Counted from the first letter of the stretch, positions 46,269-55,624 are shown. The stretch: 64,000 nt of DNA from Bradyrhizobium oligotrophicum S58 (GCF_000344805.1 NC_020453.1:6791001-6855000); one strand, 5' to 3'. Program-made: numbers and translations. The notes: generated by a model not told the origin, from the letters alone.

Positions 46269-47042
46269 ATGATGATATTTGCGTTCTACGAGGATTCAGA
46301 ACTGGCGACCCCCAGCCTTATGGATGAAATCTACGAACTTAGATATAGGATCTTCGTGGAAGCGCTCGCGTGGTCAAGCCTTGTCAAGCCGGACCGGCGC
46401 GATCGAGACCAGTTTGATGGCGATGATGCGCTGCATGTAGTTGATATCCACGATGGACGGGTGATGGCGTACTCGCGGCTGCTTCCGACGACCAAGCCGC
46501 ATCTCCTGTCGCACGTGTACCCGGAGTTGGTGCGGGGGCGATCATATCCGACGGCGTCGGACATCTTCGAATGGACCCGTCTTTGTGCCAGGTCCGAGAT
46601 CGGAGACGGTGACGTTCTAGCCTCGCGTCGGCTGATGGTCGCCATGGCAGAGATATGTCAGTACCTCGGTATCACGAGTCTCATCGCGCAATCTGAGCCG
46701 GGTTGGGTACGGCGGCTGAACCGGCTTGGATGGAATGCGCAACCACTCGCCGATCCCGTGGTCTTTGATGGGCGACCGACCCTTGCGTTGGAGGCGAGAG
46801 TCTCTGACCGTACGGTATCTACATCGCGCAAATGCTTGGGAATCGATACTGACATCTTAGACCAACCATCCCTCCGAGACCTCGCCGCTTCCAAAGCAAA
46901 ACGTCACATCTGCGCAGGAGCGCTGCGCAGGACCGAGGTACTTCACGCACAACTCGAGATGGTACCCGAGCGATTAGATCTATGCTCCTTGCAGATGGAC
47001 AGCGCCAACCGCACCTGCAGTGCGGCGATCCCGGTGACCTAG
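46269..47042 (+). CDS. LuxI-family acyl-homoserine lactone synthase
   Basis: It starts at ATG ATG (46269/46272) after AGGAG and gives about 257 aa. The LuxI invariant residues are present: Arg25 and Phe29 in LRYRIF, Trp35, Asp47 and Asp50 in RDQFDGDD, Arg70, and Glu101 with Arg104 in FEWTRLC. It makes an AHL signal from S-adenosylmethionine and an acyl donor; the acyl group cannot be predicted. The protein is about 40 residues longer than typical LuxI, with a Cys-containing, basic C-terminal tail (after roughly residue 205) that looks unconserved. It is convergent with the EamA-ending biosynthetic operon. No lux box was located by eye in the 75-bp luxR-luxI gap. Confidence 0.95.
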   Translation: MMIFAFYEDSELATPSLMDEIYELRYRIFVEALAWSSLVKPDRRDRDQFDGDDALHVVDIHDGRVMAYSRLLPTTKPHLLSHVYPELVRGRSYPTASDIFEWTRLCARSEIGDGDVLASRRLMVAMAEICQYLGITSLIAQSEPGWVRRLNRLGWNAQPLADPVVFDGRPTLALEARVSDRTVSTSRKCLGIDTDILDQPSLRDLAASKAKRHICAGALRRTEVLHAQLEMVPERLDLCSLQMDSANRTCSAAIPVT

Positions 47043-47588
47043 ACAGATCTGTCATTCCGGGCCCAAGTTGCCTCCTGGCTGTTGGCTATAGCGAGCCGCC
47101 CGCAAGCACCTGCAGGCGGTAAGCCCGTCCAGGGACGAGAGCTCGGCAGTTCGAGTGCCGATCAGCAGCTTGCGGTCCGCCGCGCCAAGAGCGTGCCGGA
47201 GCCGGCGTTCGCGCTAAGAGCTGTGCGATCGACGATCGTCACCGCGGAATGGGAGCATTTGCCGATAATTCGCTCTCGGGCGACAGGAAGCGCGCGGGCC
47301 GACTGCGATTGTCGCACCGGACGCCAAGTGGGCGCGATCGTCTCGGACAAAGTACCGAACTCACTCGCAGCGTCATGACGAATCGGATGCCGAGATCCGC
47401 GACGAGCTCTTGAACGAAACGCTGTTCTTCGACCTCGACGACACCAGGCGCCGGCTCGCGGTCCGGCTCGCTGACCACAACACTGCAACGGCATTCATCC
47501 AGCGCAGCAATTCGCCCGTCCACGATTGCGGAGCGCCCATCAAGAGCCACATTGCTAACCAGCGCCGTACCTCGCGGGATACTACCTC
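47043..47588. other. Convergent intergenic region with transposon scar
   Basis: About 546 bases lie between the end of luxI and the end of the EamA gene. Apart from the IS3 OrfB scar near 47376-47470 there is no supported gene. Transcription from both sides ends here, but no strong bidirectional hairpin was identified. Confidence 0.45.
47376..47470 (+). pseudogene. IS3-type OrfB fragment
   Basis: The plus strand reads RDELLNETLFFDLDDTRRRL, then AVRLADHNTATAF. This matches the C-terminal part of IS3-family OrfB proteins (RDECLNETLF...LADYNxxRPH) but only about 30 residues remain. It is a small scar of a lost insertion between luxI and the transporter gene. Confidence 0.6.
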
Positions 47589-48548
47589 TCACGCCGACTT
47601 TCGACAGAAATATACCCCGGTGAGAACCAATCCAACTGCAGCAAAAATGGTCATCGAAAGCTGCTCTCCCAGAAAGATCACGGCTATCAAGAGGGATACG
47701 ATCGGCTGTCCGAACTGAAGAGGCGCAATCGCCGAGACGCCCCCCTTGTCCAAAGCCCAGAACCATGCGGCGAAGCCGATCAGGGTGCAAAAGACAGCGA
47801 GAAAAAGCAGGGCCCCTCCTCCCACGACCGTCACCCCGGAGAGCGCCTCCAGGACAGAGGGCAACAGCGGCGTCACAAGAGCAGCACCGAAGATGATCGA
47901 CCATGCCGTGGCACCGAACAGGCCAATTCTCGCAGATGCACGAGCGCCTGCCACATATCCAATGCTGACCGTAACGGTGCCGATGAGAACGATGACGTCG
48001 CCCACCATTGTTCCACTGCCGAAGACATCGCCGTTCGAACGAGCGCCGATCAGAAACGTCTCGCCACACAACGCCATCGCACTTCCGATCAGCCAAAGAG
48101 TGCGGGGAAATGTCCGGGACAGCACATGCTGGATGATGGATGTAAACACCGGAGCGCAGGCCAAGATGAGAGCCGCGTGCGAGGTCGACGTTCGCGAGAA
48201 ACCCAGACCCTGCAGAAAGAACGAGCCACCGAACCCGATCACGCCGTTGATCGCGATGGCGATCCAGCCTCCCCGATCGGTCGGAAGCGGCGGCCGAAGC
48301 AGGAGAACCATTGGTAGGAGGAACATCGCGGCCAGGAGAAGTCTGGAAGGCCCGATCAACGATGAGGGCATGTCGTGGGCGACCAGTACCGTCGCGGCCG
48401 GAGTCGTTCCCCAAAACAGAACTGCGATCAGCCCCGAAACATAGGGACCGGATCGACTGGATCCCGAGTCAGCCGGCGGCAACGGCGCGTCCGAGGAATC
48501 CGTCTCCGTATCACTCGATTTGACCAAAGATGCTTGCTCGACCGCCAT
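47589..48548 (-). CDS. EamA/DMT-family transporter
   Basis: A 319-aa inner-membrane protein with about ten hydrophobic helices in two EamA repeats (first from SGLIAVLFWGTTPAATVLVA; second with WSIIFGAALVTPLL ... FLGEQLSMTIFAAVGLVLTG). The polar N-terminal 30 residues (many Ser/Asp/Pro) are a cytoplasmic tail. It is the last gene of the minus-strand biosynthetic operon, 18 bp after the acylase stop, with a CAGGATAG ribosome-binding site. Members export amino acids, metabolites or drugs, so it is the likely exporter of the pathway product or intermediate. Substrate unknown. Confidence 0.9.
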   Translation of the reverse strand: MAVEQASLVKSSDTETDSSDAPLPPADSGSSRSGPYVSGLIAVLFWGTTPAATVLVAHDMPSSLIGPSRLLLAAMFLLPMVLLLRPPLPTDRGGWIAIAINGVIGFGGSFFLQGLGFSRTSTSHAALILACAPVFTSIIQHVLSRTFPRTLWLIGSAMALCGETFLIGARSNGDVFGSGTMVGDVIVLIGTVTVSIGYVAGARASARIGLFGATAWSIIFGAALVTPLLPSVLEALSGVTVVGGGALLFLAVFCTLIGFAAWFWALDKGGVSAIAPLQFGQPIVSLLIAVIFLGEQLSMTIFAAVGLVLTGVYFCRKSA

Positions 48549-48566
48549 GTGACTATCCTGTCAGCC

Positions 48567-50975
48567 CTACGGAATAAATCTCATGACAGTCGCGCTTTCA
48601 CGTTGCAACGCCAACTCATCGCCAGCCAGCGTGATCGACTCGCCTTCGTTCCAGAGCGGCGTCAGGTTTCCGTAAAAGCGCGAGAATATATGGCCAGATT
48701 GGCCGGTCGCGATCATGAAGCGGGACCGATCCGGATCAGCGAGATCATATAGGGCTCTAAATGTTGGAACGTGTTTCCGCTCGAATGGGCGATCATGATG
48801 CGGCTGCAGAGCCCCTCCGCTGTTGAGCGTATACAGGTCCCCGCCACTTCCGACGCCAAGCTCGCTCAAGGACCTGAAGATCGGTACGCGCGAGTAGAAG
48901 ACGTGCGAAAGCGTCGAGATGTGCTCGTCTCCCCACTGCCATTTCGTCAGGTCGGATCCGCGGCGCCTCGAGAGCAGCGCCATAGCCTCCTCGAGAGCTC
49001 GCGACAGACATGCACGACATTCCAGATCCGTCTCTTCGCCCAGAGCGCACCATTTGGGATGCTGCAGGATAAGCTTTCTGAGGAGCGAAGCCGCACACGG
49101 CCCGACATACTCAAGCCTGACCTTCGCCTTGTCATCGATCAGCGTTCGTCGGAGCGCCTGCATCCAGGCGGTGAAAATGAGCGGTTCTGGCCAGTCCTTG
49201 TGCATCGTGCCATCCCACTTCGAGAGCAGCGCGAGGGCTTGCCGCCCCAGTGGACTGGACGGGGTTGCGCGAAGCAAAATCGGCAGAAGATCCTGAGCGG
49301 CGAGAGATAGAATGTCGGCCTGCATTTCGGCGGACGTTTCCAGCGAGTGCAATCCGATGTTGTCGAAAAACTGCTGCAGTCTTTGCGTTCGATACGGCTC
49401 TTCCCAATCGCATCCCATGAAGACATCCTGCCCACACCAAGCCGGCCGACCATTCGCATTATGGATATAGCCACAGTCCGGATTGAACGCGCGCGGCATC
49501 TGCTCGAAAGGAATGTAGCCTGACCAGTCTGCATCACCCGTTGATCCTGCCGCGGGATGCAGGCCATATTCCGACTTGCGCACTGGGACCCGCCCTAGAC
49601 TCATCGCGCCGATGTTGCCGGCGACGTCGGCGTAGAACATGTTCTGTGCGGGCGTTTCGTATAGCCGCAGACTATCCTTGAACTCCCCCCAATTCCGCGC
49701 TCGATTGAGCTTCAGAAACGCCTCGGCAGTGCGGTCACAAGCGCCGAGCCCGCTGAAGGACAGCGCGACGACGCCATCGCTGCCCGCCACCGCAGCGAGC
49801 CGCGGGACAGCATCCGATAGCACCGGGCCATGGCGGGATTTGCGGATGGTGAATTTGACGTCGGGCCGGCCACGGACTCGGATCGTCTCTTCATGCGTGT
49901 CAAATGCATGAGAGCCGGACTGCGCAAGATATCTGGTCGGATCCGCCGGATCCAGAGTTTCCACAAACAGATCCTGAACGTCGGACATCGCCGCCGTGGT
50001 TCCCCAGGCGATGCTCTCGTTCTGTCCAAGCAGGATCATCGGGACGCCTGGTACCCCGGCTCCCTTCACCCATCCTCCGGGGGTGACGATCCGGCATAAG
50101 AACCAGAGCACCGGCGATGACACGTCAAGATGCGGATCGTTCGCGAGGAGCGGGCGACCGCTGGTGGTTCGCTCGCCAGCGACGACCCAAGCATTTGAAG
50201 CGCCATTGGCCAATCCGAGCAACGCTCCCATCTTGTCCGAAAAGTCGAATTGTCCGCGCGAGCCACCAGCCCCACCCGACACCGACGATCCAATGTTGCC
50301 CTGCACGGGATCGGGATAGAACGGGCCGGCATCAACCGTTCCGATTTCGCTGGTCAACTCGGCTCGATTCAGCTCGGCGAGATAGTTCCGGCTCATTTGC
50401 CAAGCCATGAGCTTGCCCCACACGACTGAATCAATGGGAGACCATGGCTCCGGCCGGATTCTCAACCAGACCATCTCAAACGGCAGTTTGCTTCGATGGG
50501 TGGACAAGAATGCATTGACGCCGTCCGCATAGGCCGAAAGCGTGGATTGCGTTTCCGGCGAGAGCGCGGCAAAGCTGGTCTTGGCCAGCTGGTAGAGTCC
50601 GAGGACACGAATGATTTTGTCTGTGTCGACGAAATCCGCCCCGAAAATTTCGGAAAGCCGCCCCTGTCCGGCGCGTCGGTGAATTTCCATCTGAAAAACG
50701 CGCTCGCTTGCGTGCAGATAACCCAGGCACCGCGCAGCATCCTGAACATTCTCCGAGAAGATATGGGGAACGCCATGCTTGTCGTGATAAATCCTGACCT
50801 CCTGCTTAAGTCCGGCGAGCCTGCGTTCACCTGATCGCCTTGGCATCGCGCGCGCGAAGATCGTCGCAATCAGCGCCAGCCCGACCAGAAGGCACAAGGT
50901 GACAGCGCATAGCGTCCATTTTAGCACCACGGCCGCGAAAGCAAGCATCGGAAATGAGTCGTTCAGCACGACCAT
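48567..50975 (-). CDS. Penicillin-acylase-family Ntn hydrolase with N-terminal membrane anchor
   Basis: An 802-aa proenzyme. An N-terminal transmembrane helix (about residues 11-40, WTLCAVTLCLLVGLALIATI) implies periplasmic placement anchored to the inner membrane. The alpha chain shows VRIYHDKHGVPHIFSENVQD. Autocleavage should occur before Ser260 in GLANGAS260NAWVV, exposing the nucleophile. The beta chain has FCRIVTPGGWVKGAGVPGVP, NESIAWGTT, and a late GQSGHIFSRFYGN pattern of the family. It cleaves amide bonds of acylated amines. Two roles fit here: removal of an acyl group from an exported precursor, as PvdQ does, or AHL degradation next to luxRI. It overlaps the preceding GNAT gene by 13 bp, tying it to the pathway. 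Confidence 0.92.
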   Translation of the reverse strand: MVVLNDSFPMLAFAAVVLKWTLCAVTLCLLVGLALIATIFARAMPRRSGERRLAGLKQEVRIYHDKHGVPHIFSENVQDAARCLGYLHASERVFQMEIHRRAGQGRLSEIFGADFVDTDKIIRVLGLYQLAKTSFAALSPETQSTLSAYADGVNAFLSTHRSKLPFEMVWLRIRPEPWSPIDSVVWGKLMAWQMSRNYLAELNRAELTSEIGTVDAGPFYPDPVQGNIGSSVSGGAGGSRGQFDFSDKMGALLGLANGASNAWVVAGERTTSGRPLLANDPHLDVSSPVLWFLCRIVTPGGWVKGAGVPGVPMILLGQNESIAWGTTAAMSDVQDLFVETLDPADPTRYLAQSGSHAFDTHEETIRVRGRPDVKFTIRKSRHGPVLSDAVPRLAAVAGSDGVVALSFSGLGACDRTAEAFLKLNRARNWGEFKDSLRLYETPAQNMFYADVAGNIGAMSLGRVPVRKSEYGLHPAAGSTGDADWSGYIPFEQMPRAFNPDCGYIHNANGRPAWCGQDVFMGCDWEEPYRTQRLQQFFDNIGLHSLETSAEMQADILSLAAQDLLPILLRATPSSPLGRQALALLSKWDGTMHKDWPEPLIFTAWMQALRRTLIDDKAKVRLEYVGPCAASLLRKLILQHPKWCALGEETDLECRACLSRALEEAMALLSRRRGSDLTKWQWGDEHISTLSHVFYSRVPIFRSLSELGVGSGGDLYTLNSGGALQPHHDRPFERKHVPTFRALYDLADPDRSRFMIATGQSGHIFSRFYGNLTPLWNEGESITLAGDELALQRESATVMRFIP

Positions 50976-52480
50976 CCGTCCGAGACGGTCGCCAAGCGCC
51001 GCGTCTCCTCGACGTTCTTCTCTGACGGGGCGATATCGAGGCGAAGGCTCGGATCTCCCATCAGCAGGATCGGCTCATCGCCCAGGTAGTCTTCGCGGAC
51101 CAATCGGACTGATTGTCCGATCGCATGGCCATCCTTGAGCAACTCTGAAATGGCCGCTACGGCAGTTCGGCATATCCCCGCGGGCAGGATGAGAAAATGA
51201 TACGGGCCAATAGCTACGACGGTCATGTCTGGTCCACAGGCGAGGCTCGAAAACCCTGGGCTTAGCCCACGACCGCACGCGCCGGTCAGCGCCTCGTAGG
51301 ACCCAGGGCCTACCGGACGGACCGCCATCGCGACTTGGGTTGGTCCGATGAAGTTCAGATACGAGCCGAGCAATGTGGACGAGAGAGCCGGCAGGTCAGC
51401 GGCGGTCAGGAGCCCGATAGCGCATCGGCGTTGCGCTGCCAACAAAACTGCTTTCGACAGCGCCCGATCAGCCGGTCCGATAACGGCAGTCACGCTCGCT
51501 ACGGACGGTTGGCAGAGAGACGGCAACTCCCCCCAATCGTTCAACTCGAACAGATGCTTGCAGGTCAGGAGCGCGTATAGTCGCGCCAAGACCAACGCCT
51601 CCGAGTCGAGCAGAACCGCTACCAGAGTCTTGGACGAAATCCGAGCATTCAGATGCGCGAACCGACTGCTCGCCGTGACGGTCGAGCGATCCGGGCAGGC
51701 AGGGCGAGTGGGAGATGCTGTTGAAGTCGCCGAAACGAATTCATTGTCATCTGACCGCACCTCGACCGTCCTCAGATGAAGCGTGAACGGCTCATCGCGC
51801 AACAGGCCGATCACCCGGTCGGGACGCGCCAGATACGGCAGATGTCCAGGAATCAGCCCTTTTTCGAGAAGGCTCTCGAAGGTCGCCCCGAATGCCGACG
51901 CGGTGTCGCATCGATGAAACACGGTGTCGAACACCCATGTCAGATCGCTCTCGGTCCATGGTTCGAAATGAGCCGCCGCGCGTTCTGAAAGACTCGCCTC
52001 CGCCGCTGCATTGACACCAAGATCGTAGCGCATCGGTGTCCAGTCGCAGACAAATCCGGGCTTCTTGAACTTTCCTCCGATGGGAACGCACCCCAGCGCC
52101 TGATACATCATCAGATTTGCGTCGGACGAATCCGCCCTGATTGACCTGATCCCATTTCGCTTCATGAGCAGAATAATTGCTCCGAACAACAGCCGCAGAT
52201 GCGCTTTCCGGCGGTATTGCGCCGCGAGGCACAGGTAGCTGACATAGTACTCCTGCCAATCTCGGATGTAGGCAAGACGAACAGCGCCGATCACACGGTT
52301 GCCTGCAAGCAAGACGACGTTCTTCGAATACCAGTCGAAAATGACGTCGTGATAGGATCGCTCCTGAATTCCAAGCTCATCGCAGAACACCTTGTCCCGC
52401 AGAGACCTAAGCGCGGCAAAATCGTCGGGGCGTCCGAAGCGCAGCTTGATATCATTCGTGACGTCGGCCTCGTCCGTCAT
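50963..52480 (-). CDS. GNAT acyltransferase-like protein fused to an unrecognised C-terminal domain
   Basis: A 505-aa protein. Residues 10-155 look like a GNAT or LuxI/N-acyl-amino-acid-synthase-like fold (LRFGRPDDFAALRSLRDKVF, then YVSYLCLAAQYRRKAHLRLL, ADSSDANLMMYQALGCVPIG). Residues about 160-505 match nothing I know. They end in LLMGDPSLRL, a pattern also seen at the end of caspase-like C25/CHAT-type folds, but no catalytic His-Cys pair is evident. It starts inside the radical SAM stop (ATGA) and overlaps the acylase start, so the three are made together. Likely role: acyl transfer to the pathway amine; the second half could carry or position substrate. Function inferred. Confidence 0.7.
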   Translation of the reverse strand: MTDEADVTNDIKLRFGRPDDFAALRSLRDKVFCDELGIQERSYHDVIFDWYSKNVVLLAGNRVIGAVRLAYIRDWQEYYVSYLCLAAQYRRKAHLRLLFGAIILLMKRNGIRSIRADSSDANLMMYQALGCVPIGGKFKKPGFVCDWTPMRYDLGVNAAAEASLSERAAAHFEPWTESDLTWVFDTVFHRCDTASAFGATFESLLEKGLIPGHLPYLARPDRVIGLLRDEPFTLHLRTVEVRSDDNEFVSATSTASPTRPACPDRSTVTASSRFAHLNARISSKTLVAVLLDSEALVLARLYALLTCKHLFELNDWGELPSLCQPSVASVTAVIGPADRALSKAVLLAAQRRCAIGLLTAADLPALSSTLLGSYLNFIGPTQVAMAVRPVGPGSYEALTGACGRGLSPGFSSLACGPDMTVVAIGPYHFLILPAGICRTAVAAISELLKDGHAIGQSVRLVREDYLGDEPILLMGDPSLRLDIAPSEKNVEETRRLATVSDGWSC

Positions 52481-54015
52481 GACGGAACCCCGGCCGGAAG
52501 CACCTCGTCGATGTCGACGGAGCCATGTTTCTTGTCCGCCGCCGCGTCGCCGCCGCAGCTTCCGCGCCGCATATCAATCCATGGAAGCGTTGGAAGTTCG
52601 ATCCCTCCTCGTTCAACGTAGCCGTAGTGCTTATAAGACGTGTAGACGCGAAGGAAGTAGATCCAGAATGACGGAACGTTACAAATGAACTTCCACAGAC
52701 CTATGCGCCGGATCTGCTCGAGTGGCGGTCTCTGGACCTTGAGCAACATCTTACCATAGAGATGGCAGAACTCCTTGATATCGAGCCTGGTAGGGAGCAC
52801 GGCGTGCTGGAAATCGTAGTACGTCGGATTCCTATAGATGAGCGCGTCTTCGTTTTTGGTGTAGTCTGTCGTCCCCGGCATCGGCGTCGCGACAGTAATG
52901 TTCGGGATGTCGACCTTTCGGCTGCGGATGTAGCTCGTCAGATTCTCGAACTGTTCTCTTTTGTAGTCGACACCGACGATGAACAGGCCTTCGATCAAGA
53001 CTTGATGCTTCTTGAGAATCTCGATAGCCCTGTCGTTGTGCGCCACGGAGCTGCCCTTTTCCATGGCACCGAGCTCGGAATCGGAATAGCTCTCCAGGCC
53101 CATTCGAAGGCGCTTGAGCCCAACCCGCGACCACAGCGCGACCAAGCTCGGATCTCTCACAATCGCGTCCGCCCGACTGTAGAACAAGTACTCCTTCTTG
53201 ATGTCCGCCCGGAGGATCGCTTCACCAATGGCGTGCGCCCGACGCCCATCTCCGAAGAAGTGATCGTCTGTAAATATGACATACGGTTCGTCGATCGTTT
53301 TGAGATACTCGACGATGTATTCCGGGCTCCACGTCAGATACTTTCCGAGGTTCGGCCGCCACAAGTTGCAGAACGAGCATCTCGCCGGACATCCCATGGA
53401 CGTCCTCAGGGCCGCAACCGGCTTCCACCAGAGGTGGTAGTATTTGCCCTTATATTTGCCGAGAATACTTCGATCCGGGAGGGGGAGACTGTCGAGATCG
53501 AAGGACTTCGGAACGGCCGCTTTTCCGTTCGAGAAGAATTTTCCGTTGTCCTGCCAGGCAACGCCTGCCAGGTCAGCGACGTTACGCTGGCTTTCCCGGC
53601 AGCGCAGGATCAAATCCCGGAACGAGAGATAAGCCTCTCCCATCATGACGTAGTCGATGTTGGGGTCGGAAAAGTCGGACGGACTTAGGCTCGCATGATG
53701 CCCCCCCACCGCAACGATGATCGAGGGGTCGAACTGCTTGACTAGCGCCGCCTGCATCCGCACGAGATCGACGTGCATCGTCCAAGACGTGAATCCGACG
53801 AAGTTTGGACGCAGGCGCCTTATCGTCTCGAGCAGGGCCGACGGGCGGCGATCAAGGCGCTGGTCAAGCAGGGAAATGTCCACCTCATCCCTGTCCAGCA
53901 TGGACGCCAGCACTTCGTACTGGATGGGTTCAACAATATAGATCCGGTCATCTGCCAGATGAATCGGATGGTAATGCTGCGTGACGAACAGGATCTTGTA
54001 CTTGGACTGCGTCAT
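52477..54015 (-). CDS. B12-binding radical SAM protein (class B-like), small-molecule pathway
   Basis: A 512-aa enzyme with a cobalamin-binding-like N-terminus (ILFVTQHYHPIHLADDR, VAVGGHHASLSPSDF, VMMGEAYLSFRDLI). The radical SAM core has Cys209, Cys213 and Cys216 in the standard GCPARCSFC. Then come TDDHFFGDGRRAHAI, LKRLRMGLESYSDSEL and GLFIVGVDY. The C-terminal region is long (YGKMLLKVQ...SFWIYFLRVYTSYKHYGYVE), as in HpnR/HpnJ-like and P-methylase-like enzymes. Expected chemistry is radical methylation or rearrangement at an unactivated carbon. No short peptide gene is adjacent, so a small molecule rather than a RiPP is likely. It lies 57 bp after the aminolevulinate synthase and is coupled to the GNAT gene. 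Confidence 0.88.
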   Translation of the reverse strand: MTQSKYKILFVTQHYHPIHLADDRIYIVEPIQYEVLASMLDRDEVDISLLDQRLDRRPSALLETIRRLRPNFVGFTSWTMHVDLVRMQAALVKQFDPSIIVAVGGHHASLSPSDFSDPNIDYVMMGEAYLSFRDLILRCRESQRNVADLAGVAWQDNGKFFSNGKAAVPKSFDLDSLPLPDRSILGKYKGKYYHLWWKPVAALRTSMGCPARCSFCNLWRPNLGKYLTWSPEYIVEYLKTIDEPYVIFTDDHFFGDGRRAHAIGEAILRADIKKEYLFYSRADAIVRDPSLVALWSRVGLKRLRMGLESYSDSELGAMEKGSSVAHNDRAIEILKKHQVLIEGLFIVGVDYKREQFENLTSYIRSRKVDIPNITVATPMPGTTDYTKNEDALIYRNPTYYDFQHAVLPTRLDIKEFCHLYGKMLLKVQRPPLEQIRRIGLWKFICNVPSFWIYFLRVYTSYKHYGYVERGGIELPTLPWIDMRRGSCGGDAAADKKHGSVDIDEVLPAGVPS

Positions 54016-54072
54016 GTATGCACCCTCGCCATGTCTGATACCGCATCGTCGCGTCGCGCGGTGCGTCCGCCT

Positions 54073-55383
54073 TTACTCCGCCCGAACTGACTGCTGACCC
54101 GTCATGTCTTTCGGATCGAGCGCATCGCCCGTCATGCCAACGATCGGAGATCGCGCGACCCGTTCATCGTACGGAAGCTCGAGAGACGCCCAGACATCCG
54201 AGAGAGCAGCGACCAACAGGTCGATGTGCACGTCTCGATGAGCCGGAGTCGGCGTCAGACGCAGCCGCTCTGTGCCCTTGCTCACGGTGGGATAATTTAT
54301 GGGCTGAACGTATATCTTGTGTCTTTCCAACAGCATCTGGCTCGCAGCGGTACATTTCTGCGCTTCGCCCACCACGACCGGGATGATATGCGATTCGTTG
54401 GCCATCACCGGCAGGCGCGCGGCCTGAAGCGCGCGCCTGACCCTGCGCGTCACAGCTTGCTGTTGGTCGCGTTCGGCCTTGGACCGGCGCAGATGACGTA
54501 CCGCCGCGGCTGCGCTCGCGGCGACGCTTGGCGGCATCGTCGACGTGAAGATGAATGAAGGCGCATAGCTTCGGATTGCATCGACGATCGATGCGTTTGC
54601 GGCGACATAGCCGCCAAGCGATCCAAACCCTTTGGCAAGCGTACCTTGAATGACGTCGATCTGATCTGCGAGGCCGTCTCGATCGCAAATGCCGCCACCT
54701 TGAGGTCCGTACAGTCCCACGGCATGAACTTCGTCAATGTAGGTCATGGCACCATAGCGCTCGGCGAGAGCAGCGATCCCGCCGATGGGCGCGATACTGC
54801 CGCTCATCGAATAGAGACTTTCAAATACGACGAGTTTGGCGCGATCGTGGGGCTCCGCTGCAAGCAGCTGCTCGAGATGCGTCACGTCGTTATGACGCCA
54901 GATCTTCTTCTCGCATCTCGAGCGGCCGATACCCTCGATGATCGAGTTATGGTTGTCCGCGTCTGAAAATATCACGCAGTCCGGCAACAGAGTCCCGATG
55001 GTGGAGATTGCTGCGAAGTTCGATACCCAGCCTGACGTGAAGACGAGCGCCGCCTCCTTTCCATGCAGGCCGGCGAGCTCCTGCTCCAACTCTACGACTT
55101 TTTGGTGCGTGCCCGAGATGTTCCTCGTTCCTCCCGCGCCCGTGCCAAAGCTCCGGGACGCTTCCGTGGACGCTTCGATCACATCCGGATGCATGCCCAT
55201 GCAGAGATAGTCATTGGAGCACCAGACGGTGACGGGTTGCGGTCCTCGTGTCTCGCCCGGCGGTTGCCAGAGCGCAGTCGGCGCAGTCTCGGGATTGCGC
55301 ACCAGGGTGGCAAATGTCCGGTATCGCCTTTCCTCACGAAGAGCGTCGATCGCCCCGGCAAATATGCCGTCATAATTCATCAT
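54073..55383 (-). CDS. 5-Aminolevulinate synthase paralogue (HemA-like, PLP-dependent alpha-oxoamine synthase)
   Basis: About 436 aa from ATG-ATG at 55383/55380, which follows a GGAG site; the frame is open ten codons upstream. It aligns along its length with bacterial Hem[64 protein letters not shown] Lys in [14 protein letters not shown], and [20 protein letters not shown]. These are typical of true ALA synthases (glycine + succinyl-CoA) rather than KBL or BioF. The location at the head of a biosynthetic operon beside luxRI argues that it supplies ALA, or a related aminoketone, for a secondary product, as in C5N-unit pathways. A housekeeping HemA should exist elsewhere. The approximately 35-residue C-terminal tail after SLELPYDE is extra. 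Confidence 0.9.
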   Translation of the reverse strand: MMNYDGIFAGAIDALREERRYRTFATLVRNPETAPTALWQPPGETRGPQPVTVWCSNDYLCMGMHPDVIEASTEASRSFGTGAGGTRNISGTHQKVVELEQELAGLHGKEAALVFTSGWVSNFAAISTIGTLLPDCVIFSDADNHNSIIEGIGRSRCEKKIWRHNDVTHLEQLLAAEPHDRAKLVVFESLYSMSGSIAPIGGIAALAERYGAMTYIDEVHAVGLYGPQGGGICDRDGLADQIDVIQGTLAKGFGSLGGYVAANASIVDAIRSYAPSFIFTSTMPPSVAASAAAAVRHLRRSKAERDQQQAVTRRVRRALQAARLPVMANESHIIPVVVGEAQKCTAASQMLLERHKIYVQPINYPTVSKGTERLRLTPTPAHRDVHIDLLVAALSDVWASLELPYDERVARSPIVGMTGDALDPKDMTGQQSVRAE

Positions 55384-55612
55384 CGCAAGCTCCACTCTAT
55401 TGAGCGAACGCATCGGCGGTTCAGACGAAGTGACTTGAGAGCGACCGCCGCACGGCGGCGGATGTCAGCTCCGCGAACGGGCAAGTAGCGCCCCTGTCAA
55501 CGGCACTCAAGACGACGGCCGAATAGGCGGTGTGCCGTAAGCGCAAGTGCGCGTCGGATACCCCCTCCGTTGCGTGACACGATAGTGAAATCAGGAAGCC
55601 GAATCGAACATT

Positions 55613-55624
55613 CGCGATATCGCG
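55613..55624. promoter_or_regulatory. Perfect 12-bp palindrome cgcgatatcgcg
   Basis: A self-complementary dodecamer located 229 bp upstream of the ALA-synthase start and 362 bp upstream of the oxygenase. A perfect 12-bp palindrome is uncommon by chance but GC-rich sequence makes cgcg-type ones less rare. It is a candidate operator for a dimeric regulator. Confidence 0.35.

Noticed and set aside
47239..48414. A 391-codon minus-strand frame overlapping the EamA gene.
   Set aside because: It runs in a different register from the transporter, has no helices or motifs, and its distal part is antisense to the IS3 scar.
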